This document shows positions 1 through 5,987 of a stretch of DNA of 7,389 bases, in pieces. The DNA is from Chloroflexota bacterium (GTDB taxonomy: Bacteria > Chloroflexota > Anaerolineae > B4-G1 > SLSP01). The stretch's first letter is position 1. The number at the start of each line of letters is the position of its first letter. Location of the stretch: assembly GCA_022707665.1 (NCBI GenBank), contig JAKJAE010000119.1, positions 324 to 7,712 on the forward strand. The letters run 5' to 3'. Under the pieces are notes generated by a model that made no database searches, had not been told where the DNA came from, and was given only the letters and a program-made list of their open reading frames with translations. Both the position numbers and the translations under genes were made by a program.

Positions 1-1002
1 CTCGCCCCGGTCGTCGGGCACCGGGATGCTCACCATCTGGCTGAAGGTCCGCGAATCGATCGGGCTCACCGGCTCCAGGCCCGTCAGCGCCGTGATGCGC
101 TCCAACGTCTGTCTGGCTAACCCGTGGCAGCGCTCGCGCTGCGCATCCCAATCGTGCTCGGCCTGAAACGCGATCGCCGCCGGCACCGAGAGGACCGCCG
201 CGTGGTCCTTGGTGCCCTGGTACTGGTAGCTCGCCGCGAACGCGCCAGGCTCGATCGGGGCATCCTCCGCGCCAGGTCGGCTGCGCACATGCGGCTCCGC
301 CAGCAGCGCCTGTACACGGGAATGGGCATAGACGAATCCCGAGCCCTTCGGGGCACAGAGCCACTTATGGCACGCGCCGAAGTAGACATCGGCGTCGATC
401 GCCGCAAGGTCCACCCCTGTCTGGCTCAGGGCATGCGCCCCATCCACGAAGGTGATGATGCCCGCCTCCCGCGCCCGCCGGCACACCTCGGCCACGGGAT
501 GGATCAGCGAGGTCGTGAAGGAGATGTGGCTCAGGTGGAGGATACGCGTTCGCGGGGTCACGCCTTCCCAGAGCGCATCGACCCACGCCGCCGGATCGCC
601 CATCGGCACCGGCACAGCCTGCCGAATGTAGCGCGTGCCGCGCATATACGCCAGGTGGTCAAAGGCGCTCTCGAACGTTGGATACTCCCAGTTCGTCGCC
701 AGCACCTCGTCATCAGGGCCCAGCTTCAGGCTCGCGCAAAGCGTCCGCACGGCGCTCGTCGGGTTAGCGAAGAACACGATGTCGTCGCCGCTCACGTTCA
801 TATAGGCGCCCAGCGCGGCGCGGGCCTGGGCCATCAGGCCCGGCTGGTGCGTGCTGTAGAAGCCTACGGGATTGCGCTCCAGATCGCGCTGAAACGACTG
901 GTAGACCTCAAAGACGGCGCGTGGGCACGCGCCGAAGGAACCGTGGTTCATATAGACGATGTCCGGGTCGAGCAGGAAGAGATCCTTCAGGGGTTCAACC
1001 AT
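1..1002 (-). CDS. Class V aminotransferase, isopenicillin-N-epimerase-like (C-terminus off window)
   Basis: PLP-dependent fold-type I enzyme of the class V aminotransferase family, in the branch usually labelled isopenicillin-N epimerase or cysteine-desulfurase-like. Expected to be cytosolic. The frame is open from ATG at 1002 to the left edge (334 codons). Family members are about 380-400 aa, so roughly 50-70 C-terminal residues are missing. Seen in the translation: the N-terminal NHGSFG motif (residues 19-24) typical of this branch, a PLP-phosphate-binding region FFANPTSAVRTL (77-88), the cofactor-ring Asp in FVDGAHALS (D187, H190), and the Schiff-base lysine in GACHKWL (K213). The start is preceded by GAGG about 10 nt upstream. 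A 209-bp spacer separates it from the upstream glycosidase gene and holds its own possible promoter, so it is probably not co-transcribed. The family is certain, but the substrate (epimerase, desulfurase or lyase) cannot be read from the sequence. Confidence 0.93.
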   Translation of the reverse strand, partial: MVEPLKDLFLLDPDIVYMNHGSFGACPRAVFEVYQSFQRDLERNPVGFYSTHQPGLMAQARAALGAYMNVSGDDIVFFANPTSAVRTLCASLKLGPDDEVLATNWEYPTFESAFDHLAYMRGTRYIRQAVPVPMGDPAAWVDALWEGVTPRTRILHLSHISFTTSLIHPVAEVCRRAREAGIITFVDGAHALSQTGVDLAAIDADVYFGACHKWLCAPKGSGFVYAHSRVQALLAEPHVRSRPGAEDAPIEPGAFAASYQYQGTKDHAAVLSVPAAIAFQAEHDWDAQRERCHGLARQTLERITALTGLEPVSPIDSRTFSQMVSIPVPDDRGE

Positions 1003-1045
1003 GCCGAGTTTGCCTCACAGGATGGGATGTGCTGCTACGGCCCTG

Positions 1046-1072
1046 AGGATACCAGATTCCCCGCAACGTCAA
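1046..1072 (-). promoter_or_regulatory. Possible sigma70-type promoter for the aminotransferase
   Basis: On the minus strand, TTGACG (1072-1067) is followed after 15 bp by TATCCT (1051-1046), which is preceded by TGG and so gives an extended -10 element. The -35 matches 5 of 6 consensus bases and the -10 matches 4 of 6. The 15-bp spacing is short, which the extended -10 could offset. Transcription would begin near 1039, about 37 nt before the ATG at 1002. This is a sequence match only. Confidence 0.35.
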
Positions 1073-1091
1073 ATCGGCAGTGCTGACTCTG

Positions 1092-1189
1092 CAGTGCCTG
1101 GCACTTGGCCGCTCCAACATCAGGTGCCGCACTCTCTGCAGTGCCTGGCACTTGGGCGTCAGCACGCCTTCGAAGTGCCGGGCACTTGG
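1092..1189. repeat. Cluster of short palindromic repeats AGTGCC-N-GGCACT
   Basis: Three near-identical palindromes lie in the spacer between the secreted glycosidase and the aminotransferase. Two copies read AGTGCC-T-GGCACT (1093-1105 and 1140-1152) and share the longer unit CTGCAGTGCCTGGCACTTGG. The third has 7-bp arms, AAGTGCC-G-GGCACTT (1173-1187). A fourth, decayed copy, GTGC-C-GCAC, sits at 1124-1132. Centres are at 1099, 1128, 1146 and 1180, so spacing is irregular (29, 18 and 34 bp). All intact copies are followed by TTGG on the plus strand, which gives them an orientation. They lie upstream of the aminotransferase promoter and downstream of the glycosidase stop. They could be REP-like dispersed elements, multiple sites for a dimeric regulator, or 3'-end hairpins. 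No T-run follows any of them. Confidence 0.75.
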
Positions 1190-1211
1190 CCGAGACGGCA
1201 CCGCGGGAATC

Positions 1212-2258
1212 TCAGGGCTCCCACCCTTGGTTGATGCGCACCACGTCGAGCGCGCGGATGCTCACGTAGGGCACAAAGCCCGCCGCCAGCGATTGCTCAT
1301 AGGCGCTGGTGATGTTCGCCGCGATCGTGGCGTAGTCCACCGTCAGGACCAACTTGCCGGCTGCCCGGATGGCAGCGGCGTTATTGCGGTTTTCGAGGCA
1401 CCAGCTCTGCGTGCACGCCCGGTCTGTGGCCAGGAAGTACAGCTCCTCCATCCCCAGCCCATCGACCGCATCCAGGTAACCCGGCACCGTCCGCAGCTCG
1501 GGCGCATTCTGCGGCACGACCTTGAACTCGGGATCGCGCGCCTTGGCATAGGCCGATAGCCGGGCGATCAGGTCGACCATCTTCTGCGCCAGGTCGGCAC
1601 GATCAGTGCCCGCCGCATCCGCCGGGATCTCCTCATAGGTCACGATCATATCGAGATAGGCTCCATCGAAGCCCGCTTCGAGCGCTTGGTCGACCCGCCC
1701 CTCCACGACCGGCCACCAGCGCGGGTCCCAATAGGCCACGTACTGCTCACCCGGCCATCCCGAGAGCGCGCCAAGCATCAGGTCCGCCGGAACCTCGTCC
1801 CATTCGGGCCGGTAATCCTCGATCGCCCCGATCTCGAAGTAGGCCAGCACAACCTTGCCCGTTGCCTGGACCGCCGCAATCTCGCCGCGGGTGAAGAAAT
1901 CGCTGTTGCCATCGCGCGCCAGATCGATGACCGCCAGGTCGAACCCGGTGGCCGCGATCTGGTCGAGCCGGTCATTGCGATAGCCGCTCAGCTGGTACAC
2001 CCAGCTATCGACGGACGTCCACCCCCCATCAGGAGTCGGTGTGGGCGCAGCGGGGCTACACGTAACCATGGGGATGTACACCGTCGAGGGGCCGTCCGTC
2101 GCCGCAGGCCCGACCACGCCACCCGGCGGCACGGCGTTGGAGCACCGCGCCGTGGGTGCCAAAACCAGTAGAAGAACCGCAGCCATGAGAACCACGAGAC
2201 GCACCATCCGGACAGCGGGTGCGCATGGCAAGCGCTTCGCAGTGCATAGACGCATCAT
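1212..2258 (-). CDS. Secreted GH114/TM1410-type glycosidase (endo-alpha-1,4-polygalactosaminidase-like)
   Basis: Exported TIM-barrel hydrolase of the GH114 / TM1410 (MJ1477-related) group. Characterised GH114 members cut alpha-1,4-linked galactosamine polymers. The start was set at 2258 (348 aa) because GGAGG (2272-2268) lies 9 nt upstream, although the frame extends further. The N-terminus has a basic n-region (R3, K8, R9, R17, R20), a hydrophobic core (about 21-34) and small residues near 35-42, which makes a signal peptide. The cysteine at 39 is preceded by Arg, so a lipoprotein box is unlikely. A Pro/Thr linker (about 65-79) leads into the catalytic domain (about 80-348). That domain shows AYFEIGAIEDYRPEW (139-153), YWDPRWW (176-182), GFDGAYLDMI (196-205, likely catalytic D203), QNAPEL (250-255), GMEELYF (269-275, likely acid E271 or E272) and VDYA (307-310). 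The gene is divergent from a second member of the same fold. The fold is well supported; the polymer it cuts is inferred. Confidence 0.88.
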   Translation of the reverse strand: MMRLCTAKRLPCAPAVRMVRLVVLMAAVLLLVLAPTARCSNAVPPGGVVGPAATDGPSTVYIPMVTCSPAAPTPTPDGGWTSVDSWVYQLSGYRNDRLDQIAATGFDLAVIDLARDGNSDFFTRGEIAAVQATGKVVLAYFEIGAIEDYRPEWDEVPADLMLGALSGWPGEQYVAYWDPRWWPVVEGRVDQALEAGFDGAYLDMIVTYEEIPADAAGTDRADLAQKMVDLIARLSAYAKARDPEFKVVPQNAPELRTVPGYLDAVDGLGMEELYFLATDRACTQSWCLENRNNAAAIRAAGKLVLTVDYATIAANITSAYEQSLAAGFVPYVSIRALDVVRINQGWEP

Positions 2259-2267
2259 CTGAAGATA

Positions 2268-2272
2268 CCTCC
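2268..2272 (-). promoter_or_regulatory. Shine-Dalgarno site that fixes the secreted glycosidase start
   Basis: GGAGG on the minus strand lies 9 nt before the ATG at 2258 (the next codon is also ATG, at 12 nt). It excludes the more upstream in-frame starts, which would put the promoter elements and extra charged residues inside the coding region. Confidence 0.7.
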
Positions 2273-2280
2273 ATGCACTC

Positions 2281-2309
2281 ATCATAACCAAAAACCAACC
2301 GAACGACAA
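2281..2309 (-). promoter_or_regulatory. Sigma70-type promoter for the secreted glycosidase
   Basis: On the minus strand, TTGTCG (2309-2304) and TATGAT (2286-2281) are separated by exactly 17 bp. The -35 matches 4 of 6 consensus bases and the -10 matches 5 of 6, in a segment much richer in A+T than its surroundings. Transcription would start near 2274, leaving a leader of about 16 nt that is almost entirely the ribosome binding site. Confidence 0.6.
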
Positions 2310-2334
2310 GAGCCATATTGCCTACAGTGTGCGC

Positions 2335-2340
2335 TATACT
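2335..2340 (+). promoter_or_regulatory. Possible -10 element for the leaderless glycosidase
   Basis: TATACT (5 of 6 matches to TATAAT) lies on the plus strand, about 31 bp before the ATG at 2371. No convincing -35 sits 16-18 bp upstream and there is no extended -10. If it is real, the promoter is weak or activator-dependent. An AGGAGG directly after it (2342-2347) is 23 nt from the ATG, too far to be the ribosome binding site for that start. Confidence 0.3.
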
Positions 2341-2370
2341 CAGGAGGACCCACTTGGGCAAGGGAGCACG

Positions 2371-3114
2371 ATGCGACTCGAAAACGTCTCAAGGTACGCC
2401 TGCTACTACGGCTACGGCCGCCTGGCGCAGCTAGCAACATACGATCTGGCCATCATCCAGGCGAGTGCCTATGCGCCCGACCAGATCGCCTGGCTGCAGG
2501 CACAGGGTACGCAGGCCATCGCCTACCTGTCGGTGGGCGAGCGGCCCGCTGCCGAGGCCGATCCGGCCTGGGTTGCCCGCGACGCCACAGGGGCTCCCCT
2601 CCGCAACCCCGCCTGGGACACGGTGCTCCTCGACTGCCGCGCCCCGGCCTATCGAGAGCACGTGCTGGACATCGCCATCCCGCCCCTGCTCGACTGGGGC
2701 GTGACCGGCCTCTTCCTGGACACGATCGACGTGCAGGACGCTCTGCCGGAGACACGACCCGGCGTCGTGGCGCTGCTTCGGGCGATCCGCGCGACCTATC
2801 CTGACCTTGTGCTCCTCGCCAACCGCGGCTTCACCATCCTCGACACCGCGGCTAGCGTGACCGATGGCATCGTCTTTGAAGCGTTCACGACACATCACGA
2901 CGGACGCCGCTATGCCGCCTGGCCCGCGGGCGATCTTTTGTGGACCGAAGCGATGGCCCACCGCGTGCGCGCAGCGGCGCCAGGACTGTCGCTGCTAGCC
3001 CTCGACTACGCCGCCCCGGGCGACAGCGCCCTCCGCGACCTCGCGACGGCCCGCGCCCGCGCCCACGGCATGCCCTCCTTCGTCGGCCCCCGAGCGCTCG
3101 ACTGGCTGCCCTGA
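2371..3114 (+). CDS. Signal-less GH114/TM1410-like TIM-barrel protein
   Basis: A 247-aa protein of the same glycosidase superfamily as the divergent neighbour, with no signal peptide or membrane segment, so probably cytosolic. The ATG at 2371 has GGGAG 4 nt upstream. An in-frame GTG at 2329 lacks a ribosome site and would overlap the possible -10. The family pattern is present throughout: YGYGRLAQLATYDLAII (13-29, D25 on the first strand), AYLSVGE (51-57), GLFLDTID (113-120, likely catalytic D117), LANRGF (149-154), IVFEAF (167-172, likely acid E170) and LDYA (211-214). Order and spacing match the secreted homologue (D203, E271 or E272, VDYA 307-310), so the core looks intact despite the short length. 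It ends 67 bp before a convergent gene, with a hairpin between them. A role trimming or salvaging aminosugar oligosaccharides is inference; a non-catalytic or other-sugar role is possible. Confidence 0.82.
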   Translation: MRLENVSRYACYYGYGRLAQLATYDLAIIQASAYAPDQIAWLQAQGTQAIAYLSVGERPAAEADPAWVARDATGAPLRNPAWDTVLLDCRAPAYREHVLDIAIPPLLDWGVTGLFLDTIDVQDALPETRPGVVALLRAIRATYPDLVLLANRGFTILDTAASVTDGIVFEAFTTHHDGRRYAAWPAGDLLWTEAMAHRVRAAAPGLSLLALDYAAPGDSALRDLATARARAHGMPSFVGPRALDWLP

Positions 3115-3134
3115 GCCGCGACGCCCGCCCTGCG

Positions 3135-3156
3135 GGACGGCTCTGGAGAGCCGTCC
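3135..3156. terminator. Perfect hairpin between convergent genes, likely bidirectional terminator
   Basis: GGACGGCTCT (3135-3144) and AGAGCCGTCC (3147-3156) are exact inverted repeats with 10-bp arms and a 2-nt centre. They lie 20 bp past the stop of the plus-strand glycosidase and 25 bp past the stop of the minus-strand operon. The position and the very stable G+C-rich stem fit a terminator shared by both transcripts. No T-tract follows on either strand, so intrinsic termination would be atypical, and the element may instead be a dispersed palindromic repeat. Confidence 0.55.
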
Positions 3157-3181
3157 TACATCTCGGACCGCGGACACGCCG

Positions 3182-4153
3182 TTACGACGGTCCTCGTCCG
3201 CTCTGCTGTTTGCTGCTCCGCCACCAGTCGAGTGCCGCACCCAGCGACACCTCCAGCCCCAACATCGGATGCCAGCCCGTTGCCGACCGGATCCGCGCCG
3301 GCACGCCGACGCAGTAGGGCAGATCCGATGGGCGCTGCCGCTCCGGGTCCGGCTCCACCGAGATCGCCACGCGCGACTGGGCGACGAGGCGCTCCACCAC
3401 CGAGCGCACCTGGATCGCAGCGCCGCTGCACACGTTGTAGATCTCACCCGGCGTCCCAGCCTGCCAGAGCGCATAGAGCGCGCGCACCGCGTCGCGGATG
3501 TCAAGGTAGTCGCGATAGGGATCGAGGTTCCCCACCCGCAGAACCGGGTCTCTGCGCCCGGCCTCGATCGCGGCCACCTGCTCCGCGATCGCACCCACGA
3601 GCATGGTCGCGGGCTCGCCAGGCCCCGTGATGTTGAACACGCGCCCGACCACGACCGGCACCTCGTGGCGCCAGGCGTAGCCAAGCGCCGTGAGCGTCTG
3701 CGCCACCTTGCTCACCCCATAGGGCGAGAGCGGTCGGAGCGGCGCCGTCTCCTGCGCCGGCTCGCCGTGGGGAAGCGCCCCATACTCGGCTGCCGACCCC
3801 GGGAGGATGACGGTGGGCGGGCTGGCCATCCCGTGCGCCGCCCGCAGCACCGTCTCGGTGCCCATCACGTTCACCGACAGCAACCGCTGCAGATCACCTC
3901 CGCGCGCCAGCCCTGCCAGGTGAAAGATCGCCGCCGGCTGCAGTCGGCCCAACGCCTCCGCCACAGCATCTCCATCGAGGATGTCGAAGGCCAAACCCTC
4001 CACGCCCTCGGGCAACGTCTCAAGCAGCCGATCGCCCGCAACACTCGCCGCAGCCACCCGGTGGCCATTCGCGAGCAGTAGGTCCACCAGTGGGCGCCCC
4101 ACGAAACCGGTAGCGCCCGTGACCAGGACCGTCGCCGCGGTGTTCCCAGCCAT
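3182..4153 (-). CDS. NAD(P)-dependent nucleotide-sugar reductase/epimerase, Rmd-like extended SDR
   Basis: A 323-aa extended short-chain dehydrogenase acting on a nucleotide sugar in the cytosol. Seen: the dinucleotide-binding TGATGFVG (12-19), catalytic Ser in PGSAAEYG (S120), and YGVSK (Y145, K149). The substrate-side motifs NITGPGEP (174-181), VGNLDPYRDYLDIRD (207-221) and GEIYNVCSG (236-244) closely resemble GDP-4-keto-6-deoxy-D-mannose reductase (Rmd) and GDP-mannose 4,6-dehydratase. By that resemblance it would reduce the 4-keto group made by the upstream dehydratase, giving a GDP-D-rhamnose-like product. The start at 4153 follows the stop of the nucleotidyltransferase gene by 4 nt. GAGG 9 nt upstream lies inside that gene's end, which suggests translational coupling. 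It is the last gene of the operon. The superfamily is certain; reductase versus 4,6-dehydratase or epimerase is about 60:40. Confidence 0.88.
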   Translation of the reverse strand: MAGNTAATVLVTGATGFVGRPLVDLLLANGHRVAAASVAGDRLLETLPEGVEGLAFDILDGDAVAEALGRLQPAAIFHLAGLARGGDLQRLLSVNVMGTETVLRAAHGMASPPTVILPGSAAEYGALPHGEPAQETAPLRPLSPYGVSKVAQTLTALGYAWRHEVPVVVGRVFNITGPGEPATMLVGAIAEQVAAIEAGRRDPVLRVGNLDPYRDYLDIRDAVRALYALWQAGTPGEIYNVCSGAAIQVRSVVERLVAQSRVAISVEPDPERQRPSDLPYCVGVPARIRSATGWHPMLGLEVSLGAALDWWRSSKQQSGRGPS

Positions 4154-4157
4154 CGCC

Positions 4158-4919
4158 TCAGGCCTCGACCGGGAGCGAGGCCAGGAACCCGATGTACGAT
4201 TCGAGCGGAACGCGTTCGTCCGCGACCTCGGTGAGCCGCTGGAACTGCGTCGCCACACGATCGAAGTCATCCACCTGCCCCAGGTCCATCCACGTGCCCT
4301 CGAAGCGATAGCCGTAGACGCCGCGCTCCTCGGCCATGAACCGGTTGACGAGGTCCATCATGGTGCTGAACTGGTTGTGCGGGATGTGCGGCAGCACCTC
4401 GGGCGACACCACGTAGATTCCCATATTGACCTGGTATCTCAGCACCGGCTTCTCCGCACACTTGAGCACCCTGCCCGCCGCATCTGTATCGATGACGCCG
4501 AAATCGACCTTGTGCTCCTTGGCGTACAGCGCCATCGTGATCGCGGCCTCCTGCGCCAGGTGCGTCCGGTAGAGGTGGCGGAAGTCGATGTCGGTCAACA
4601 GGTCGGCGTTCATCACCAGGAACGGCGCCTCGTCCAGCCCGTCGATCAGGCTCAACGGGCCGGCGGTGCCCAACGGCTTTTCCTCCAGCGAGTAGCGCAG
4701 CGTCACCCCCTGGCGCTCTCCATTCCCGAAGTAGGCCTGGAACAGGTGCGCCAGGTAGTTGACGGTCAGGATGATCTCGTCGAATCCGGCCTCCCGCAAC
4801 TGACAAATGATGATCTCGAGGAGTGGGTAGTCCCCCAAGGGAATGAGCGGCTTGGGCAACACCTTCGTAAAGGGTGCCAGTCGCGTCCCCCGTCCACCAG
4901 CCATAATCACTGCTTTCAT
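4158..4919 (-). CDS. Sugar-1-phosphate nucleotidyltransferase
   Basis: A 253-aa single-domain nucleotidyltransferase of the NTP_transferase family. It joins a sugar-1-phosphate and an NTP to give an NDP-sugar and pyrophosphate in the cytosol. Seen: the signature loop AGGRGTRLAPFTKVLPKP (7-24, with the catalytic/phosphate-binding G-x-G-T-R and K-P-x-x-P), EEKPLGTAGPL (79-89), the metal-binding Asp in NADLLTD (104-110), a VDFGVI strand (138-143), EKP (156-158) and GTWMDLG (208-214). There is no C-terminal left-handed beta-helix or CBS domain, so it is the short mannose-1-P guanylyltransferase / HddC type rather than GlmU-like. The start at 4919 is set by GGAGG (4930-4926) 6 nt upstream; a longer frame to 4946 would include that site. 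The neighbouring dehydratase and Rmd-like reductase suggest GTP and a manno- or gluco-configured sugar, but base and sugar specificity are not readable here. Confidence 0.92.
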   Translation of the reverse strand: MKAVIMAGGRGTRLAPFTKVLPKPLIPLGDYPLLEIIICQLREAGFDEIILTVNYLAHLFQAYFGNGERQGVTLRYSLEEKPLGTAGPLSLIDGLDEAPFLVMNADLLTDIDFRHLYRTHLAQEAAITMALYAKEHKVDFGVIDTDAAGRVLKCAEKPVLRYQVNMGIYVVSPEVLPHIPHNQFSTMMDLVNRFMAEERGVYGYRFEGTWMDLGQVDDFDRVATQFQRLTEVADERVPLESYIGFLASLPVEA

Positions 4920-4925
4920 CGCATG

Positions 4926-4930
4926 CCTCC
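4926..4930 (-). promoter_or_regulatory. Shine-Dalgarno site that fixes the nucleotidyltransferase start
   Basis: GGAGG (within AAAGGAGG) on the minus strand is 6 nt before the ATG at 4919. It lies in the 37-nt gap after the dehydratase stop and rules out the upstream in-frame start at 4946. Confidence 0.75.
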
Positions 4931-4956
4931 TTTCAGAGACCCGCACTCCCGGTACG

Positions 4957-5946
4957 CTAGACTGTGTACCGCTGCGTCTGATAGAGATCGAGATGATCGG
5001 CGATCCAGGCGATCGTCTGCCCCAGTCCTTCGCGGAACGAGACCTGCGGTCGCCAGCCCATCAGCTCCCCGGCCTTGGCGTTGTTCGAGAGCAAGCGCAC
5101 GACCTCGCTCCCCTCGGGACGCACACGGCCCTCATCACTTCGCACCTCGATGTCACGCCCGACTATATCGACGACAAGGTCCACCAGCTCGCCGACCGAG
5201 ATGTCTTCGCCTGTGCCCAGGTTGACCACCTCGCCCACCGTCCGATCGCTCTCCGCTGCGGCGATGAACCCCGCCGCCGTGTCGGTGGCAAACGTGAAGT
5301 CGCGCCGCGGATAGAGCGCCCCCAGCTTGACGAAGTCCTGTGTCAGCGCCTGGGTGATGATCGTGGGGATCACGGCACGGGCGCTCTGCCGGGGGCCATA
5401 GGTGTTGAAGGGCCTCACCGTCGTTACCGGCAGTCCAAACGATAGGAAGAAGCTCTCGGCAAGTTTGTCGGCGCCGATCTTGCTCGCGCTGTAGGGCGAT
5501 TGCCCCTGCAGCGGATGGGCCTCGTCCATCGGCACGTAGCGCGCCGAGCCATAGACCTCGCTCGTCGACGTGTGCACCACGCGTTCGACCCCCAGCTCAC
5601 GGGCAGCCTCCAGGACGTGGTAAGTGCCCAGGACGTTCGTCTGGACCACGTCATAGGGATTCACGTACGAGTAGGGGATGCCGATGAGCGCCCCGAGGTG
5701 GAAGACCACGGCGCTGCCCTCCATGGCTGTGCGCACCGACCACGGATCCTTCAGGTCCCCATAGTAGATGTCGAGGGCCTGCCGCGTTTCCTCCGGCACC
5801 GTCCGCAACATACCCGGGTCATTGCGCGAGTTGTAGTGCGCCAGCACCTTCACGCGGGCCCCCTTGCCCGCCAGAGCCTCCACCAGATGGCTCCCGATGA
5901 AGCCCGCGCCGCCCGTCACCAACACCGGTTTTCCTTGCCAGTTCAT
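4957..5946 (-). CDS. NAD-dependent nucleotide-sugar 4,6-dehydratase, LegB-type
   Basis: A 329-aa extended SDR that converts an NDP-hexose or NDP-HexNAc to the 4-keto-6-deoxy sugar. Seen: TGGAGFIG (11-18), GDLKDP (63-68), HLGALIGIPYSY (83-94), the triad region HTSTSEVYG (125-133) with T128-S129-E130, PYSASK (Y152, K156), RPFNTYGPRQS (178-188) and RRDFTFATDTA (214-224). The HYNS segment after strand 2, the IGIPYSY segment and the PLQGQSPYSASKIGADKLAE run are, from memory, hallmarks of the LegB subfamily (legionaminic/bacillosamine-type GDP-GlcNAc 4,6-dehydratase), not of RmlB or GMD. RmlB has T-D-E where this has T-S-E. The start at 5946 has a textbook AGGAGG 6 nt upstream (5958-5953). It sits 37 nt before the nucleotidyltransferase and follows the flippase gene by 41 nt. 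4,6-dehydratase activity is likely; substrate (GDP-GlcNAc, GDP-Man or other) is open. Confidence 0.88.
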   Translation of the reverse strand: MNWQGKPVLVTGGAGFIGSHLVEALAGKGARVKVLAHYNSRNDPGMLRTVPEETRQALDIYYGDLKDPWSVRTAMEGSAVVFHLGALIGIPYSYVNPYDVVQTNVLGTYHVLEAARELGVERVVHTSTSEVYGSARYVPMDEAHPLQGQSPYSASKIGADKLAESFFLSFGLPVTTVRPFNTYGPRQSARAVIPTIITQALTQDFVKLGALYPRRDFTFATDTAAGFIAAAESDRTVGEVVNLGTGEDISVGELVDLVVDIVGRDIEVRSDEGRVRPEGSEVVRLLSNNAKAGELMGWRPQVSFREGLGQTIAWIADHLDLYQTQRYTV

Positions 5947-5952
5947 GTCTCT

Positions 5953-5958
5953 CCTCCT
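5953..5958 (-). promoter_or_regulatory. Strong Shine-Dalgarno site of the 4,6-dehydratase
   Basis: AGGAGG on the minus strand sits 6 nt before the ATG at 5946, inside the 41-nt gap after the flippase stop. The gap holds no evident promoter or hairpin, so the two genes are likely co-transcribed. Confidence 0.7.
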
Positions 5959-5987
5959 CTGTGCCGCTCGTCAGACGATGCGCCACG

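Noticed and set aside
124..1086. Long plus-strand open frame (320 aa) over the aminotransferase region
   Set aside because: Antisense to a gene with all class V aminotransferase motifs; its translation is Arg/His-rich with no recognisable domain, as expected of a shadow frame in G+C-rich DNA.
1092..1189. CRISPR-like array
   Set aside because: Repeats are short perfect palindromes with irregular spacing and decayed copies, only three or four units, and no cas genes are present.
1212..2258. Cysteinyl-tRNA synthetase-related function for the TM1410-type protein
   Set aside because: Some older database names for this family use that label, but the sequence has a signal peptide and GH114-type acids and lacks the HIGH and KMSKS motifs of a tRNA synthetase.
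1212..2309. Longer start (2309) for the secreted glycosidase
   Set aside because: It would put the -10, the spacer and the GGAGG site inside the gene; the ATG at 2258 has the correctly spaced ribosome site and gives a normal signal peptide.
2329..2371. GTG start at 2329 for the plus-strand glycosidase
   Set aside because: No ribosome site precedes it, and it adds 14 residues unlike the family N-terminus, overlapping the possible -10.
2365..2395. Lipoprotein or signal peptide on the plus-strand glycosidase
   Set aside because: The N-terminus (MRLENVSRYACYYGYG) has no hydrophobic core; the cysteine at position 11 is not in a lipobox and the family first strand begins at once.
3981..5225. Long plus-strand open frame (414 aa) crossing three minus-strand genes
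   Set aside because: It runs antisense across the reductase, nucleotidyltransferase and dehydratase and their gaps. The product is Arg/His/Pro-rich and low complexity, and the minus-strand genes have clear motifs and ribosome sites.
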